From an uncultured Maribacter sp. (GTDB taxonomy: Bacteria > Bacteroidota > Bacteroidia > Flavobacteriales > Flavobacteriaceae): DNA of 64,000 bases. Location of the stretch: NCBI GenBank assembly GCA_947493885.1, contig CANLTE010000002.1, positions 620,001 through 684,000 on the forward strand. The letters run 5' to 3'. The position numbers and the translations under genes were made by a program. Positions within the stretch are counted from its first letter, which is position 1, and each line of letters starts with the position of its first letter. The notes below the pieces were generated by a model. The model saw only the letters and a program-made list of their open reading frames with translations. It had not been told where the DNA came from and searched no databases. Below are positions 7,702 to 17,014 of this stretch, piece after piece.

Positions 7702-9888
7702 ATGTCCATATCAAGATTCGAAGCTATATCAGAAAGTTATAAAAGAAGCAATATTACTCATGAAGAAGATGGTCGTCGGTCAGAATTGTTTGGTTTAAAC
7801 GTATTTAACTCAGAAAGAATGTTGCAGCACTTAACTAAAGATGCTTTAGATAGTGTACAGGGAGCCATTTTTTCTGGAACAAAAATAGACCGAAAAGTGG
7901 CAGATCAGGTTGCTGAAGCTATGAAGGGTTGGGCAATTTCTATGGGAGCCACTCATTACACGCATTGGTTTCAACCGTTAACAGGTGCTACTGCAGAAAA
8001 GCATGATGCTTTTTTTGATCTTTTACCTGATGGTAGAGCACTTGAGAAATTTGGGGGGAGACAATTGGTACAGCAAGAGCCAGATGCTTCTAGTTTTCCA
8101 AGCGGTGGTATCAGAAATACGTTTGAAGCTAGGGGATACACTGCATGGGATCCAACATCTCCTGCCTTTATTTATGGAACAACACTTTGTATTCCAACGA
8201 TTTTTGTTTCATATACTGGAGAGGCTTTGGATAATAAAGCGCCTCTATTAAGAGCACTGCACGCTGTTGATGAGGCAGCTACAGCAGTAGCCAAATATTT
8301 TGACAAAACCGTAGCCAAGGTTAGTGCAACATTAGGTTGGGAACAAGAATATTTTTTAATAGATAAGGCACTTGCGCAGTCCAGACCAGACATTGTTTTA
8401 ACAGGAAGGACTTTATTGGGGCATACGGCTGCTAAAGGCCAACAATTGGATGATCATTATTTTGGAGTAATACCAAGTAGGGCCTTAAAATTTATGGGTG
8501 ACCTAGAGAAAGAATGTATGAAACTTGGGATACCGGTAAAAACTAGGCATAATGAAGTTGCTCCAAATCAGTTTGAGCTTGCACCTGTTTTTGAAGAAGC
8601 AAACTTAGCTGTAGATCATAATCTCCTACTTATGGACGTTATGGAAAAGATTGCTGATAAGCATAATTTTAAAGTGCTTTTTCATGAAAAACCTTTTGCC
8701 GATGTAAATGGTTCAGGAAAACATAACAATTGGTCGTTAGCTACAGATACTGGGGTTAACTTGTTAAGTCCTGGGTCAACACCAATGAAAAATTTACAAT
8801 TTTTAACCTTTTTTGTAAATACGATAAAAGCGGTCGATACTTATGAAGAATTGTTAAGGTCTTCCATTGCATCAGCTAGTAATGATCATAGATTGGGTGC
8901 TAATGAAGCTCCTCCAACAATTTTGTCAATCTTCGTAGGAACTCAGTTAAGCAGGGTTTTAGATGAGTTGGAAGGTGTGTCGCAAGGAAAATTATCGCCT
9001 CAAGAAAAAACAGAACTTAAATTAAATGTTGTTGGAAAAATTCCAGAAATACTTTTAGATAATACCGATCGCAACCGCACATCTCCTTTTGCATTTACGG
9101 GAAACAAATTTGAAATGAGAGGAGTAGGTGCCAAAACAAATTGCGCTAAGCCAATGACCATTTTAAATACAATTGTAGCAAAGCAGTTACTAGATTTTAA
9201 AAAGGCTGTTGACACTTTGGTTGATAAAAAATCGCTAAAAAAAGATGAAGCAATTTTCAATGTACTTAGAGAGTACATTAAAACTTCAAAAAGAATTCGT
9301 TTTGATGGCGATGGTTATAGTTCTGATTGGGAAAAAGAAGCAAAACGAAGAAAATTAAGTAATAACAAAAATACTCCTGAAGCTCTAAAGGTACTTACAT
9401 CAAAAGATAGCTTGGCACTTTTTAAATCAATGAAAGTAATGAGCGAGGTGGAGGTAAAAGCGCGTCATAAAGTAGAACTTGAGGCCTATATTTTGCATAT
9501 TCAGATTGAAGGAAGAGTATTGAATGAGCTAGTTTATAATACTATAATTCCAACTGCAATTGAGTATCAAAATAAATTAATAAAAAATGTAATGGGGCTT
9601 AAAGATATTTACGGTGCAGCTCATAAAGGACTATCCGAAGGTCAATTAACCATTATAGAAACCATAGCAGAACATTTAGTTGATGTAAAGAAAAAAACAG
9701 ATATTATGGTTGATGCTAGAAAAAGTGCTAATAAATTGACAGATACTAGTAAAAAGGCCGAGGCGTATTGTAATAATGTATTGCCATATTTTGATGAAAT
9801 TAGATATCATTGTGATCGTTTAGAACGATTAATTGATGATCAATTATGGCCATTAACAAAATACCACGAATTATTGTTTATTAATTAG
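7702..9888 (+). CDS. glnN: Glutamine synthetase type III
   Basis: The large GSIII form, 728 residues from the chosen start; the family is usually about 725-730. Motifs present are GWEQEYFLID, NEVAPNQFELAP, NGSGKHNNWS and NDHRLGANEAPP, covering the glutamate, metal and ATP sites. The C-terminal helical region (about 560-728) is the GSIII-specific extension. An in-frame ATG at 7672 would add ten residues (MGNFLKEVNT). ATG 7702, giving MSISRFEAISESYK, better fits the promoter and the family start. It is divergent from glnII. GSIII is typically induced under nitrogen limitation in Bacteroidetes and cyanobacteria. Confidence 0.93.
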   Translation: MSISRFEAISESYKRSNITHEEDGRRSELFGLNVFNSERMLQHLTKDALDSVQGAIFSGTKIDRKVADQVAEAMKGWAISMGATHYTHWFQPLTGATAEKHDAFFDLLPDGRALEKFGGRQLVQQEPDASSFPSGGIRNTFEARGYTAWDPTSPAFIYGTTLCIPTIFVSYTGEALDNKAPLLRALHAVDEAATAVAKYFDKTVAKVSATLGWEQEYFLIDKALAQSRPDIVLTGRTLLGHTAAKGQQLDDHYFGVIPSRALKFMGDLEKECMKLGIPVKTRHNEVAPNQFELAPVFEEANLAVDHNLLLMDVMEKIADKHNFKVLFHEKPFADVNGSGKHNNWSLATDTGVNLLSPGSTPMKNLQFLTFFVNTIKAVDTYEELLRSSIASASNDHRLGANEAPPTILSIFVGTQLSRVLDELEGVSQGKLSPQEKTELKLNVVGKIPEILLDNTDRNRTSPFAFTGNKFEMRGVGAKTNCAKPMTILNTIVAKQLLDFKKAVDTLVDKKSLKKDEAIFNVLREYIKTSKRIRFDGDGYSSDWEKEAKRRKLSNNKNTPEALKVLTSKDSLALFKSMKVMSEVEVKARHKVELEAYILHIQIEGRVLNELVYNTIIPTAIEYQNKLIKNVMGLKDIYGAAHKGLSEGQLTIIETIAEHLVDVKKKTDIMVDARKSANKLTDTSKKAEAYCNNVLPYFDEIRYHCDRLERLIDDQLWPLTKYHELLFIN

Positions 9889-9931
9889 TGAGTTTATTTT
9901 AAGAAATTCAGAAAAAGAGCAAACATTCTTC

Positions 9932-9939
9932 TATTTTTG
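9932..9939 (+). promoter_or_regulatory. -7 promoter element of purM
   Basis: TATTTTTG, matching TAnnTTTG, 16 bases before the purM ATG. No -33 element is obvious. Confidence 0.45.
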
Positions 9940-9955
9940 CCACAAATTTCAACAT

Positions 9956-11134
9956 ATGAGCGCATCGAGTAATGAAAGGTATAGTCAAAGGGGTGTTTCT
10001 GCTTCAAAAGAGGACGTACATAATGCTATTAAGAATATAGATAAAGGGTTGTTCCCAAAGGCTTTTTGTAAAATAGTTCCAGATTATTTAACAAATGATG
10101 AGAATTATTGCTTAGTAATGCATGCCGATGGTGCGGGGACCAAATCTTCATTGGCTTATATGTATTGGAAAGAAACAGGAGATGTGTCAGTTTGGAAAGG
10201 TATTGCGCAGGATGCTCTTATCATGAACGTTGATGATTTAATTTGCGTTGGAGCGGTTGATAATATTATGCTTTCATCAACTATAGGGCGTAATAAAAAT
10301 AAAATTCCAGGCGAAGTTATTTCGGCTATAATTAACGGAACAGAAGAGTTAATATCCGATTTAAAGGAACATGGAATGACAATTCACTCTACTGGAGGAG
10401 AAACCGCGGATGTAGGTGATTTGGTAAGAACAATTATTGTAGATTCTACAGTAACCGCTAGAATGAAAAGAAGTCAGGTTATTAATAATGCAAATATTTC
10501 CGCAGGAGACGTTATAGTTGGTTTTTCTTCTTCTGGGAAGGCTTCTTATGAAACGGAGTATAATGGAGGAATGGGAAGTAATGGATTAACATCCGCTCGT
10601 CACGATGTTTTTTCTAAATATTTAGCAGAAAAGTATCCAGAAAGTTTTGATGCCGAGGTTCCTGAAGATTTAGTATACTCCGGAGGTGTTAAATTAACAG
10701 ATAGTGTAAAGGGTTCTCCAATTGACGCTGGTAAATTAGTACTGTCACCAACAAGAACTTATGCTCCAATAGTTAAAAAAATACTGGAAAAATACAACGC
10801 TAACGATATTCATGGAATGATTCATTGTAGTGGAGGTGCGCAGACCAAAATTTTACATTTTATAGACAATTTGCATATTGTAAAAGATAATATGTTTCCT
10901 GTTCCGCCGCTGTTTAAATTAATTCAAGAACAATCACATACTGATTGGAAAGAAATGTATCAGGTTTTTAACTGCGGGCATAGGTTAGAGGCATATGTAA
11001 ATCCTGCTGTGGCACAAGATTTGATTAACATAGCACAGAGCTTTGGGGTAGAAGCTAAAATTATTGGTCGTGTAGAAGATTCTTCTTCTAAAAAGCTTAC
11101 GATTAAAAGTGAGTTCGGAACCTTTGTTTATTAG
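9956..11134 (+). CDS. purM: Phosphoribosylformylglycinamidine cyclo-ligase (AIR synthetase)
   Basis: Purine biosynthesis step 5: closes the imidazole ring of FGAM with ATP to give AIR. The 392-residue protein is the long Bacteroidetes variant (E. coli PurM is about 345). AIR-synthase superfamily motifs are HADGAGTKSS, STGGETADVGD, GFSSSGKASYETEY and the C-terminal domain motif IHGMIHCSGGAQTK, with NCGHRLEAYV later. It has its own promoter and is followed by the redox operon after 49 bases, with no terminator seen between them. The divergence from the E. coli form makes it look unusual in short comparisons, but the glycine-rich motifs are intact. Confidence 0.88.
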   Translation: MSASSNERYSQRGVSASKEDVHNAIKNIDKGLFPKAFCKIVPDYLTNDENYCLVMHADGAGTKSSLAYMYWKETGDVSVWKGIAQDALIMNVDDLICVGAVDNIMLSSTIGRNKNKIPGEVISAIINGTEELISDLKEHGMTIHSTGGETADVGDLVRTIIVDSTVTARMKRSQVINNANISAGDVIVGFSSSGKASYETEYNGGMGSNGLTSARHDVFSKYLAEKYPESFDAEVPEDLVYSGGVKLTDSVKGSPIDAGKLVLSPTRTYAPIVKKILEKYNANDIHGMIHCSGGAQTKILHFIDNLHIVKDNMFPVPPLFKLIQEQSHTDWKEMYQVFNCGHRLEAYVNPAVAQDLINIAQSFGVEAKIIGRVEDSSSKKLTIKSEFGTFVY

Positions 11135-11183
11135 TACATACGAATAGCTTTAATACTACGTTGTTTATAGTAAATAATGAGCT

Positions 11184-11636
11184 ATGAAAAGGAAGGAGTT
11201 TTTAAAGAGTCTTGGTGCTGGAGCTGCATTTGCACTAGTTTTTCCATGTGTAAATGGGTGTTCAAACAATGAAGGAAATGATACCATTGGGGTAATTACT
11301 CCTCAGCCTATTGGAGTTGATTTTACGATAGATTTAACATCATCCGAAGCCACCAAATTACAAACCAACGGAGGATTTATTTTAAAAGACTTGGTTGTAG
11401 TTGTTAAAAATTTACAGGGCGAATTTGTGGCTGCTACTCAAATTTGCAGTCACGAAGGTTATGACCAAGTGCGTTTTGAGAAAAGTGTTGATGATGGTAT
11501 TTTTTATTGTGATGTGCATGGCTCTCGTTTTGGGCAAGATGGTCAGCCATTGAACCAAATACCGGGAAGCGTTGCAAAGCCTATAAAAATTTACCAAACC
11601 TCATTAGAAGGTGATATTTTACGAGTTTTTGAATAG
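11184..11636 (+). CDS. Rieske [2Fe-2S] lipoprotein
   Basis: An exported electron-transfer protein of 150 residues. The N terminus (MKRKEFLKSLGAGAAFALVF) has a twin-basic, Tat-like start, and a lipobox-like VNGC gives Cys26. Both Rieske cluster boxes are intact: C-x-H at Cys88/His90 in CSHEG, and C-x-x-H at Cys109/His112 in CDVHGS. It is the first gene of a tight operon with a thioredoxin-like protein, ApbE, DUF4266 and DUF3570. A one-electron carrier at the cell envelope next to a flavin transferase suggests it passes electrons to or from a flavinylated partner. That partner role is inference. Confidence 0.85.
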   Translation: MKRKEFLKSLGAGAAFALVFPCVNGCSNNEGNDTIGVITPQPIGVDFTIDLTSSEATKLQTNGGFILKDLVVVVKNLQGEFVAATQICSHEGYDQVRFEKSVDDGIFYCDVHGSRFGQDGQPLNQIPGSVAKPIKIYQTSLEGDILRVFE

Positions 11637-11660
11637 AATAATAGTCCTAAAATTTTACAG

Positions 11661-12095
11661 TTGAAAAACTATATCTATATATTGTTTTTACTCTTTTCTG
11701 TATTAGCAACTTCGCAAGAATGGGAAGAAAGTTATGCGGATGCTTTAGCATCAGCTAAGGAGCAAAATAAAAATATTTTACTTGTTTTTTCTGGTTCAGA
11801 TTGGTGCGCTCCTTGTATTAAGTTAGATAAAAATGTGTGGCAGTCAGTCAACTTTACATCCTACGCTCAGGAAAACCTTATTTTGTACAAAGCAGATTTC
11901 CCCAGAAAGAAAAAAAATGCTTTATCTGAGGAAAAAAGTATTGCAAATAGTGTTCTGGCGGATAAGTTTAATTCAAAGGGGTATTTTCCTTTAGTGTTAT
12001 TGTTAGATAAAAACGAGGTTATTGTTGGTAAAACAGGATATAAAAACATTTCTTCATCAGATTATGTATCACTTTTAAATTCTATGCAAAAGTGA
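11661..12095 (+). CDS. Secreted thioredoxin-like protein (DUF4266/DUF3570 operon)
   Basis: A 144-residue thioredoxin-fold protein with a cleavable signal peptide (MKNYIYILFLLFSVLATSQ) and the active-site motif WCAPC (Cys49, Cys52). It resembles the short DsbD-gamma/thioredoxin_7 group rather than cytosolic Trx. The start is a TTG codon at 11661, 24 bases after the Rieske gene; no suitable ATG exists before the signal peptide. Its stop overlaps the GTG start of apbE by four bases, so translation is probably coupled. A plausible role is reducing or isomerising cysteines in the small DUF4266 lipoprotein (C-terminal GCGCN). This is inference from the neighbourhood. Confidence 0.8.
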   Translation: MKNYIYILFLLFSVLATSQEWEESYADALASAKEQNKNILLVFSGSDWCAPCIKLDKNVWQSVNFTSYAQENLILYKADFPRKKKNALSEEKSIANSVLADKFNSKGYFPLVLLLDKNEVIVGKTGYKNISSSDYVSLLNSMQK

Positions 12096-13087
12096 GAGTA
12101 ATTCTAGCCGTTGTTTTCTGTTTATTTACACTTGCTGGTTTTTCTCAAGAAAAAAAATATGTCACTGTAAAAAAGACTCAAAAATTAATGGGCTCTCGTT
12201 TTGAGATTACAGTGGTTGTAGTAAATGAGGAGTTAGGATATATAAATATAGATGAAGCCGTTGCAGAAATTAAACGCATAGAAAAATTAATATCTGCGTG
12301 GGATAGTTCGTCAGAAACAACGTTAATAAATAAAAATGCAGGAATAAAGCCAGTAAAAGTCAGTGCAGAGCTTTTTGGTTTAATAGAGCGTGCAAAACAA
12401 ATCTCTGAAATTACCGACGGTGCTTTTGATATTTCATATGCTTCTAAAGCCGAAATATGGAAGTTTGATGGCTCAATGAAGCAAATGCCAACAGAAACCG
12501 AAATTGAAAACTCAGTTAGCAACGTTGGTCACGATAAAATTGTGCTAGATTATAAAAACAAAACAGTATATCTAAAGAAAAAAGGAATGAAAATTTCTTT
12601 TGGCTCAATTGGCAAGGGATACGCGGCAGATAAGGCAAAGGAGTTGTTGGTTTCTAAAAACGTAGTAGCAGGTATCATAAATGCCTCAGGAGATTTAACA
12701 ACTTGGGGTACAAAAGCCTCAGGAGAAAAATGGCTAATAGGTATAGCCAATCCGTTAAGTAAAGACAAAATATTCTCTTGGTTACCTATTGTAGAATCGT
12801 CGGTTGCAACTTCAGGCAATTATGAAAAATATGTAGTTTTTAAAGGAAAAAAATATTCACATATTATAGACCCAAGAACAGGATATCCGGCTTTTGGGAT
12901 TAATAGTGTTTCAGTATTTGCAAAAAGTGCAGAATTATGTGATGCTTTAGCAACTGCAGTTTTTACAATGGGTATAGAAGCAGGCTTGTCTTTAATAAAT
13001 CAATTGGGAGGCACCGAGGTAATTATTGTTGATGGTAATAACAAATTGCACAAAAGCAATGGGATATTATTAGATAAGAATCCATAA
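12092..13087 (+). CDS. apbE: FAD:protein FMN transferase
   Basis: ApbE-family enzyme of 331 residues, exported (signal peptide MRVILAVVFCLFTLAGFSQ). It attaches FMN from FAD to a threonine or serine of partner proteins outside the cytoplasm. Family motifs seen: KLMGSRFEITV near the N terminus, the SIGKGYAADKA segment, NASGDL, DPRTGYPA and DALATAVFTMG. It starts with GTG at 12092, overlapping the stop of the thioredoxin-like gene (GTGA). It is followed after four bases by DUF4266. Unlike most ApbE proteins here there is no Nqr/Rnf or FMN-binding-domain gene beside it, so the target must lie among the neighbours or elsewhere. Confidence 0.92.
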   Translation: MRVILAVVFCLFTLAGFSQEKKYVTVKKTQKLMGSRFEITVVVVNEELGYINIDEAVAEIKRIEKLISAWDSSSETTLINKNAGIKPVKVSAELFGLIERAKQISEITDGAFDISYASKAEIWKFDGSMKQMPTETEIENSVSNVGHDKIVLDYKNKTVYLKKKGMKISFGSIGKGYAADKAKELLVSKNVVAGIINASGDLTTWGTKASGEKWLIGIANPLSKDKIFSWLPIVESSVATSGNYEKYVVFKGKKYSHIIDPRTGYPAFGINSVSVFAKSAELCDALATAVFTMGIEAGLSLINQLGGTEVIIVDGNNKLHKSNGILLDKNP

Positions 13088-13091
13088 ATTT

Positions 13092-13307
13092 ATGTCTATG
13101 AAAAAAAGTATACTCCTTCTAATTCTGGCAATTTGTTCTACTTCATGTATAGCAGTTAAACAGTATGATAAGGTATATTTAAATGACGACGAAATGATTT
13201 TATCCGCAAAGGGAGCGGAGCGATTTGAAACCAATTTTCAACTTTACCGTGAAGGTGCTTCTGGTGCGAATGGAGGAAAGTCTGGAGGAGGTTGTGGCTG
13301 TAATTAA
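13092..13307 (+). CDS. DUF4266 mini-lipoprotein with C-terminal GGGCGCN
   Basis: A 71-residue lipoprotein (lipobox STSC, Cys19). The mature part is only about 52 residues: VKQYDKVYLNDDEM, a polar middle, then REGASGANGGKSGGGCGCN to the end. The strictly C-terminal Gly-rich CGCN tail is the hallmark of DUF4266. It sits between apbE and the DUF3570 gene, with gaps of 4 and 14 bases. The two cysteines could bind metal, form a disulfide, or accept a modification. The function of the family is not established. A second ATG at 13098 is possible. Confidence 0.85.
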   Translation: MSMKKSILLLILAICSTSCIAVKQYDKVYLNDDEMILSAKGAERFETNFQLYREGASGANGGKSGGGCGCN

Positions 13308-13321
13308 TTAGTTGTAATTCA

Positions 13322-14599
13322 TTGAAAAAAATAATAGTATTTCTGGGGATTTTTGGCTGCTTTTTTGGATTTTCCCAAGAAGACACTAGTTACAAAAAAA
13401 GAGTTTTAGAGTCTGCTGAAATAGATTTGCTATTTAGTTATTATAATCAAGATGGAGATAATGCTGCTGTAACAGGAGGAGAAGGTACGGAGGAGTTAAC
13501 GGATGCGGCCTCGAGCATTGTGTTGAAAATTCCAATAAATGAAGACGATGTTCTTACCGTTGATACCGGAATATCTTCGTATACTTCCGCATCTTCAAGT
13601 AATGTTAATCCTTTTGATGGTGATGTTAATAATGCTTCAAGTCCTTTTAGTGCATCTTCTGGAGCCTCACAGCAAGATGCTTTAGTTAATTTTAGTCCAG
13701 GTTATTCCCATAGTTCTGAAAATCGTAATAAAATATGGAATGTAAAAGCTTATATTTCATCGGAGTATGATTATTTCTCATTAGGTTTTGGTGGAGGGTA
13801 CACCCATCTTTTTAATGAAAAAAATACTACGTTGTCCATTGATGGTCAGGTTTATTTAGATTCTTGGAGACCGCAATATCCGATAGAATTACGGTCTGGT
13901 TTTTTCGATTCTAGGATTATTGGCACAGGTGATTATACTCCTATTTTTGAACCCTTTAGTGATAAAAAAAGGAATTCGTATTCTGTTTCTTTAGGGTTAG
14001 CTCAAATTTTAGGTAAAAGGGCGCAAGCTTCAATTTTTGTTGATTTTGTTTCTCAAAACGGATTGTTATCAAGTCCAATGCAACGTGTATACTTTGCAGA
14101 TAGAGCCGATTTTTTTATTGAAGAATTTCAACTTGCCGATGCGTTAGAAAAATTACCCGACAGTAGGTTTAAAATTCCGTTTGGAGCGCGTTTAAATTAT
14201 TATGCAAATGATTATGTGATTCTAAGAAGTTATTACAGGTTTTATACTGACGATTGGGGAATAACATCACATACTGCAAATATTGAGGTTCCTATAAAAG
14301 TAAGTGAAACTTTTACATTATATCCAACCTACAGATTTTATAAGCAAACCGCCGCAGATTATTTTTATAAAAAAGAAGCAGCAGTATCTACTTTGCCTTT
14401 TTATACTTCAGATTATGATTTATCTGCTTACAGTGCTAATCAATATGGCATGGGAGTTAGATATAAAGACATTCTTACACGAGCTAAGCTGCTACGATTT
14501 GGGTTGAAAACTGTAGATTTTCGTTTTAGTAAATATGATAGAAGTGATGGATTGGGCGCTTATATTTTTACTCTTGGAGTAAGTTTCGTGAAGGATTAG
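13322..14599 (+). CDS. DUF3570 outer-membrane-type protein
   Basis: A 425-residue exported protein (signal MKKIIVFLGIFGCFFGFSQ, starting at TTG 13322). The mature protein alternates amphipathic strands rich in Tyr and Phe and ends on an aromatic-type strand (YIFTLGVSFVKD), which suggests an outer-membrane beta barrel. An SGAS sequence at residues 113-116, followed by QQDA, resembles the core of ApbE flavinylation motifs (S/T-G-A-T/S). It closes the Rieske-Trx-ApbE-DUF4266 operon. DUF3570 proteins recur with DUF4266 and ApbE in Bacteroidetes and Proteobacteria. A role as a flavinylated or electron-conducting outer-membrane protein is a hypothesis. Confidence 0.8.
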   Translation: MKKIIVFLGIFGCFFGFSQEDTSYKKRVLESAEIDLLFSYYNQDGDNAAVTGGEGTEELTDAASSIVLKIPINEDDVLTVDTGISSYTSASSSNVNPFDGDVNNASSPFSASSGASQQDALVNFSPGYSHSSENRNKIWNVKAYISSEYDYFSLGFGGGYTHLFNEKNTTLSIDGQVYLDSWRPQYPIELRSGFFDSRIIGTGDYTPIFEPFSDKKRNSYSVSLGLAQILGKRAQASIFVDFVSQNGLLSSPMQRVYFADRADFFIEEFQLADALEKLPDSRFKIPFGARLNYYANDYVILRSYYRFYTDDWGITSHTANIEVPIKVSETFTLYPTYRFYKQTAADYFYKKEAAVSTLPFYTSDYDLSAYSANQYGMGVRYKDILTRAKLLRFGLKTVDFRFSKYDRSDGLGAYIFTLGVSFVKD

Positions 14600-14698
14600 C
14601 TTTTTTAATATTCAGCATATAGGGTTATCTTGTGTAAGATGATGGCGTTCAAATGCACAAATTTGTTGTAAATTCGCAATCCAAGTGATGGTAAGATT

Positions 14699-15775
14699 AT
14701 GATTGATAAATTAAACATAGTAAAACAACGTTTTGATGAGGTTTCTGACCTTATAATTCAACCTGATGTTATTGCTGACCAAAAAAAATATGTTCAGTTA
14801 ACTAAAGAGTATAAGGATCTTAAAGAACTTGTAGATAAGCGTGCTGAATATATTGAGTTTACGAATAATATTACTGAGGCTGAAGAGATAATTGCAGATG
14901 GTAGTGATGCTGAAATGGTTGAAATGGCAAAAATGCAATTGGACGAAGCTAAAGAAGGTCTGCCTAAGCTTGAAGAAGAGATAAAATTTATGCTTATTCC
15001 AAAAGATCCAGAGGACGCTAAAGATGTGGTCGTTGAGATTAGAGCTGGAACTGGAGGAGATGAAGCTAGTATTTTTGCTGGTGATTTGTTTAGAATGTAT
15101 ACTAAGTATTGTGAATCTAAGGGTTGGAAAACTAACGTTATAGATTTAAGCGAAGGTACTAGCGGAGGTTATAAAGAAATTCAATTTGAAGTTACTGGAA
15201 CTGATGTTTATGGTACTTTAAAATTTGAAGCTGGTGTTCACCGTGTGCAACGTGTACCTCAGACCGAAACTCAGGGAAGGGTTCATACCAGTGCCGCTAC
15301 TGTTATGGTGTTACCAGAAGCAGAAGATTTTGATGTACAAATAGATCCTAAAGATGTTAGGATTGATTATTTCTGTTCTTCAGGACCTGGAGGACAGTCT
15401 GTGAACACTACTTATTCCGCGGTGCGTTTAACACACGTTCCTACAGGATTAGTAGCGCAATGTCAAGATCAAAAATCGCAACACAAAAATAAAGACAAGG
15501 CTTTTAGAGTATTACGTTCTAGATTATATGATTTGGAACTAGCTAAAAAGCAAGAAGAAGATGCAGCTAAGCGTAGTTCTCAGGTGAGCAGCGGTGATAG
15601 GTCGGCTAAAATTAGAACTTACAACTACCCACAAGGGAGGGTTACAGATCACAGAATTGGATTAACCCTTTACGATTTACAAAATATTATTGATGGAGAT
15701 ATTCAGAAGATTATAGACGAGCTTAGTTTAGTTGAGAATACTGAAAAGTTAAAAGAAGCTTCTGAAATATTTTAA
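14699..15775 (+). CDS. prfA: Peptide chain release factor 1
   Basis: RF1 reads UAA and UAG stops and releases the peptide. The 358-residue protein has the normal size, with the universally conserved GGQ in [14 protein letters not shown]. The HTSAATV segment and the anticodon-like codon-recognition region precede it. The start ATG overlaps nothing, and a near-consensus -7 element (TAAATTCG) lies about 20 bases upstream. pyrF follows after 11 bases, so the two are likely co-transcribed. Confidence 0.96.
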   Translation: MIDKLNIVKQRFDEVSDLIIQPDVIADQKKYVQLTKEYKDLKELVDKRAEYIEFTNNITEAEEIIADGSDAEMVEMAKMQLDEAKEGLPKLEEEIKFMLIPKDPEDAKDVVVEIRAGTGGDEASIFAGDLFRMYTKYCESKGWKTNVIDLSEGTSGGYKEIQFEVTGTDVYGTLKFEAGVHRVQRVPQTETQGRVHTSAATVMVLPEAEDFDVQIDPKDVRIDYFCSSGPGGQSVNTTYSAVRLTHVPTGLVAQCQDQKSQHKNKDKAFRVLRSRLYDLELAKKQEEDAAKRSSQVSSGDRSAKIRTYNYPQGRVTDHRIGLTLYDLQNIIDGDIQKIIDELSLVENTEKLKEASEIF

Positions 15776-15786
15776 GAACACCTTTT

Positions 15787-16608
15787 ATGACTACCCAAGA
15801 ACTTGTTGAACAAATACATAAAAAAAAGTCCTTTTTATGTATAGGTTTAGATACTGATTTAGATAAAATTCCATCGCATCTACTAAAGGAAGATGACCCT
15901 ATTTTTGCTTTTAATAAGGCAATTATAGATGCTACTAATCATTTATGTGTAGCCTACAAGCCAAATACAGCTTTTTATGAGGCTTACGGAATTAAGGGTT
16001 GGATGTCATTAGAAAAGACCATAAAATATCTGAATGTAAATTACCCAGAAATTTTTACCATTGCTGATGCAAAACGTGGAGATATAGGAAATACATCTAC
16101 AAGATATGCTAAAGCCTTTTTTGAGGATTTGAATTTTGATTCCGTTACGGTTGCTCCGTATATGGGAAAAGATTCTGTAGAGCCTTTTTTGACCTTCGAA
16201 AATAAGCATACCATATTATTGGCGTTAACATCAAATAAAGGAGCTTTTGATTTTCAAACTCAAAAAATTAATGAGATTGAATTGTATAAACAGGTTCTTA
16301 AAACATCAAAGTCTTATGAAAATGCTAAGAACTTGATGTACGTAGTTGGAGCTACCAAGGCTGAATTTTTACAGGAAATAAGACAAATTATACCAGAAAG
16401 CTTTTTGTTAGTGCCTGGTGTTGGTGCTCAGGGCGGAAGTTTGGAAGAAGTTAGTAAATACGGAATGAGTAAAAATGTAGGATTACTTGTAAACTCTTCT
16501 CGAGGTATTATTTATGCTTCAACAGGCATAGATTTTGCAGATAAATCTGCGGAAAAAGCTTTGGAACTTCAAAAGCAAATGGAACAAGAATTAGAGCGTT
16601 TAGCCTAA
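15787..16608 (+). CDS. pyrF: Orotidine 5'-phosphate decarboxylase (type 2)
   Basis: Final step of UMP synthesis. The 273-residue length and the [10 protein letters not shown] catalytic segment place it in the longer PyrF subfamily (TIGR02127 type) rather than the 230-residue E. coli type. LCIGLDTD at the N terminus and [11 protein letters not shown] near the C terminus form the phosphate-binding sites. It is probably translated with prfA (11-base gap). Its last nine bases overlap the 3' end of a convergent small gene. Confidence 0.95.
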   Translation: MTTQELVEQIHKKKSFLCIGLDTDLDKIPSHLLKEDDPIFAFNKAIIDATNHLCVAYKPNTAFYEAYGIKGWMSLEKTIKYLNVNYPEIFTIADAKRGDIGNTSTRYAKAFFEDLNFDSVTVAPYMGKDSVEPFLTFENKHTILLALTSNKGAFDFQTQKINEIELYKQVLKTSKSYENAKNLMYVVGATKAEFLQEIRQIIPESFLLVPGVGAQGGSLEEVSKYGMSKNVGLLVNSSRGIIYASTGIDFADKSAEKALELQKQMEQELERLA

Positions 16609-16785
16609 TTCTTCTAATGCTTTCTTTATTTTTTGAGCTTTTTGCTCAAAAAAGTCAACAAGATTAGTGTCTCTATACTTAATATTGTTGGCTCTTTCAA
16701 CAAAAAGTTGGTATTGATATTCAAGTAAAGCAACCCCTTTTTCAATCGGCGTAGTGTTTCCCACTTTACAATATTGTTCGTTCAT
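16600..16785 (-). CDS. Conserved small flavobacterial protein (61 aa)
   Basis: A 61-residue charged helical protein beginning [20 protein letters not shown], without signal peptide or membrane segment. A promoter-like TATATTTG (16811-16818) lies 26 bases before its ATG, which supports it as a real gene. It is convergent with pyrF and overlaps it by nine bases. I do not recognise a domain; two predicted helices could make a small helical hairpin. Function unknown. Confidence 0.65.
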   Translation of the reverse strand: MNEQYCKVGNTTPIEKGVALLEYQYQLFVERANNIKYRDTNLVDFFEQKAQKIKKALEELG

Positions 16786-16810
16786 GGTGTTTAATGTGTT
16801 AATGTATATA

Positions 16811-16818
16811 CAAATATA
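16811..16818 (-). promoter_or_regulatory. -7 promoter element of the 61-aa gene
   Basis: The minus strand reads TATATTTG, an exact match to TAnnTTTG, 26 bases upstream of the ATG. Confidence 0.45.
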
Positions 16819-16908
16819 CGGTGTGTATTATAGGTTTAGATGTTTTATATAAGACGTTCAACTAATAAATAGGTTGCTTGTCTTTTTTTTAATACACAAT
16901 ACTGTTTT

Positions 16909-16928
16909 CAAAATGTTAAAACATTTTG
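16909..16928. repeat. Perfect inverted repeat between divergent genes
   Basis: CAAAATGTT-AA-AACATTTTG, 9-bp arms with a 2-bp spacer, in the gap between the 61-aa gene and the hydrolase gene. There is no T tract, so an operator is more likely than a terminator. Confidence 0.45.
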
Positions 16929-17014
16929 TGTTAAAAAAAACTGTATTTCGGCGAAAGTTGAAAAAGTTTTAATACATTGCTCGACACTTTTATAAGTACT
17001 TAGTTTAGAACACT

